Assembly: GCA_963746175.1 (NCBI GenBank)
Contig: CAVVAH010000004.1
Location: forward strand, 124,001 to 188,000
DNA: 64,000 bases
Reading direction: 5' to 3'
Source: CAVVAH01 sp963746175
GTDB taxonomy: Bacteria > Actinomycetota > Actinomycetes > JACCUZ01
The notes beneath the pieces are model-generated. The model did not search any database and was not told where the DNA came from. It saw only the letters and a program-made list of their open reading frames with translations. A program made the position numbers and the translations under genes. Positions 63,295 through 64,000 of the stretch are shown one piece after another (the first letter of the stretch is position 1; the number at the start of each line of letters is the position of its first letter).

Positions 63295-64000
63295 GAACGG
63301 CCCTTGCGGAAGAACTCGTCGACGACGTGCTCGGCCGACCTTCCGGTCTCGTACTCGCAGAAGCGTCGCCGGAACTCGGCGTACCGCTCGGCGTACTTCT
63401 CGACGTCGTCGTCGACGGCCCTCAGTGCCTCGACGAGGGCGTCGGTGGTCTCGACCAGCGGTCCCGGTGCGATCTCCGGCAGGTCGAGGTACGTGCCACG
63501 CTCGTCGCGCACGTAGTCCTCGTAGTCGTAGGTGAAGAACACCATCGGCTTGCCGGTGTTGGCGAAGTCGAACATCACCGACGAGTAGTCGGTGACGAGG
63601 ACGTCGGCGACGAGCATCAGCTCGGTCACGTCGTGGTGCTTCGACACGTCGGCGGCGAACGGGGCGAACCGGTTGGACAGCTTGTAGGTGTCGAGGTAGT
63701 GGGTTCGCAGCAGGAGGAACGCGTCGTCGCCGAGCGCGCGCCGCGCCTGCTCCAGGTCGATCGGCAGGTCGTACGGCGTCTCGAGCCTCCTGGCCCGGTC
63801 GCGGAAGGTCGGGCAGTAGAGGACCAGCCGACGGTCGGCCGGCAGGCCGAGCTCGTGCTTCTTCGCGTCGACCCACTCCTGGTCCACGCCGCGCACCAGG
63901 AGGTCGTTGCGCGGCAGGCCCTTGCGCACCAGCGGACCGCTGTAGCCGTAGGACTTCACGAAGGTCTCGACGAAGTACTCGCTGGGTACGAGCAGCGCGC
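63291..64000 (-). CDS. CDP-glycerol glycerophosphotransferase-like, 5' truncated by window edge
   Basis: The frame is open to the right edge, so only the C-terminal ~236 residues are seen. The TagB/TagF-type signature is clear: VLYCPTFRD, LLLRTHYLD, DVTELMLVADVLVTDYSSVMFDFANTGKPMVFFTYD. This is the C-terminal half of enzymes that polymerise glycerol- or ribitol-phosphate for wall teichoic acid. The sequence continues upstream of an internal GTG at 63959 without a stop, so that is not the start. It overlaps the GT4 gene by 4 nt. Confidence 0.9.
   Translation of the reverse strand, partial: ALLVPSEYFVETFVKSYGYSGPLVRKGLPRNDLLVRGVDQEWVDAKKHELGLPADRRLVLYCPTFRDRARRLETPYDLPIDLEQARRALGDDAFLLLRTHYLDTYKLSNRFAPFAADVSKHHDVTELMLVADVLVTDYSSVMFDFANTGKPMVFFTYDYEDYVRDERGTYLDLPEIAPGPLVETTDALVEALRAVDDDVEKYAERYAEFRRRFCEYETGRSAEHVVDEFFRKGRS

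Overview
The window is a very high-G+C chromosomal segment of an actinobacterium. The markers are the MtrA-MtrB-LpqB signalling operon, a WhiB regulator, the F420 pair FbiA/FbiB, a GAF-ANTAR regulator, TIGR03089, DUF3499 and LytR-CpsA-Psr proteins. SpoIID, SpoIIM and DUF222-HNH genes and a teichoic-acid-type transferase also fit, and would suit a Nocardioidaceae-like or related actinomycete. That placement is inferred from gene content only. No rRNA, tRNA or CRISPR array was recognised.

Layout. 0-3.3 kb: a truncated beta-repeat protein, a SigE-family sigma factor with a membrane partner, a HEAT-repeat protein and a NarL-type response regulator. 3.4-9.3 kb (minus strand): hpf, a comF-like gene, lpqB, mtrB and mtrA. 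9.4-18.3 kb: a membrane-protein cluster (DUF4129, DUF4350, MoxR ATPase, DUF58, SpoIIM, RDD) interrupted by two tandem secreted paralogs. 18.4-26.7 kb: GAF-ANTAR, ahcY, a cation-efflux protein, a phosphosugar isomerase, a Trm112-like protein, manB, two small Cys-rich proteins and a zincin-like protein. 26.8-34.3 kb: a DUF5719 protein and a giant membrane glycosyltransferase, then whiB divergent from fbiA-fbiB. 34.4-43 kb: a DNA glycosylase, a DUF3105 protein, a sugar-phosphate nucleotidyltransferase, glycosyltransferases, a SpoIID-like protein and a methyltransferase. 43-46 kb: an M18 aminopeptidase and a DHA2 transporter. 46-49.9 kb: a decayed island. 50-64 kb: cell-envelope genes (flippase-like protein, polyprenyl-phosphate glycosyltransferase, PGRP amidase, TIGR03089, LCP ligase), a 3-oxoacid CoA-transferase pair, a GT39-like protein, an oxidoreductase, a GT4 and a CDP-glycerol transferase cut by the right edge.

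How the genes work together. Much of the window serves the cell envelope. A phosphosugar isomerase, ManB and a nucleotidyltransferase can supply activated hexose (probably GDP-mannose) to several glycosyltransferases. LCP, amidase and SpoIID-like proteins act on the wall, and MtrAB-LpqB probably senses envelope state. FbiA/FbiB complete the F420 cofactor. Many genes are joined by 4-nt start/stop overlaps, and several others appear to start leaderless from a TANNNT box about six bases upstream.

Three things stand out. First, a family of four composite intergenic elements (near 19.2, 25.6, 40.9 and 54.9 kb) has a shared head and variable palindromic tails. Second, the 46-49.9 kb island holds seven single-base frameshift events in three genes plus a sigma-factor fragment fused to an unrelated domain, and its DUF222-HNH gene carries a perfect LexA (SOS) box over its start. 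Third, a canonical whiB promoter has a 10-bp palindrome overlapping the -10 box.
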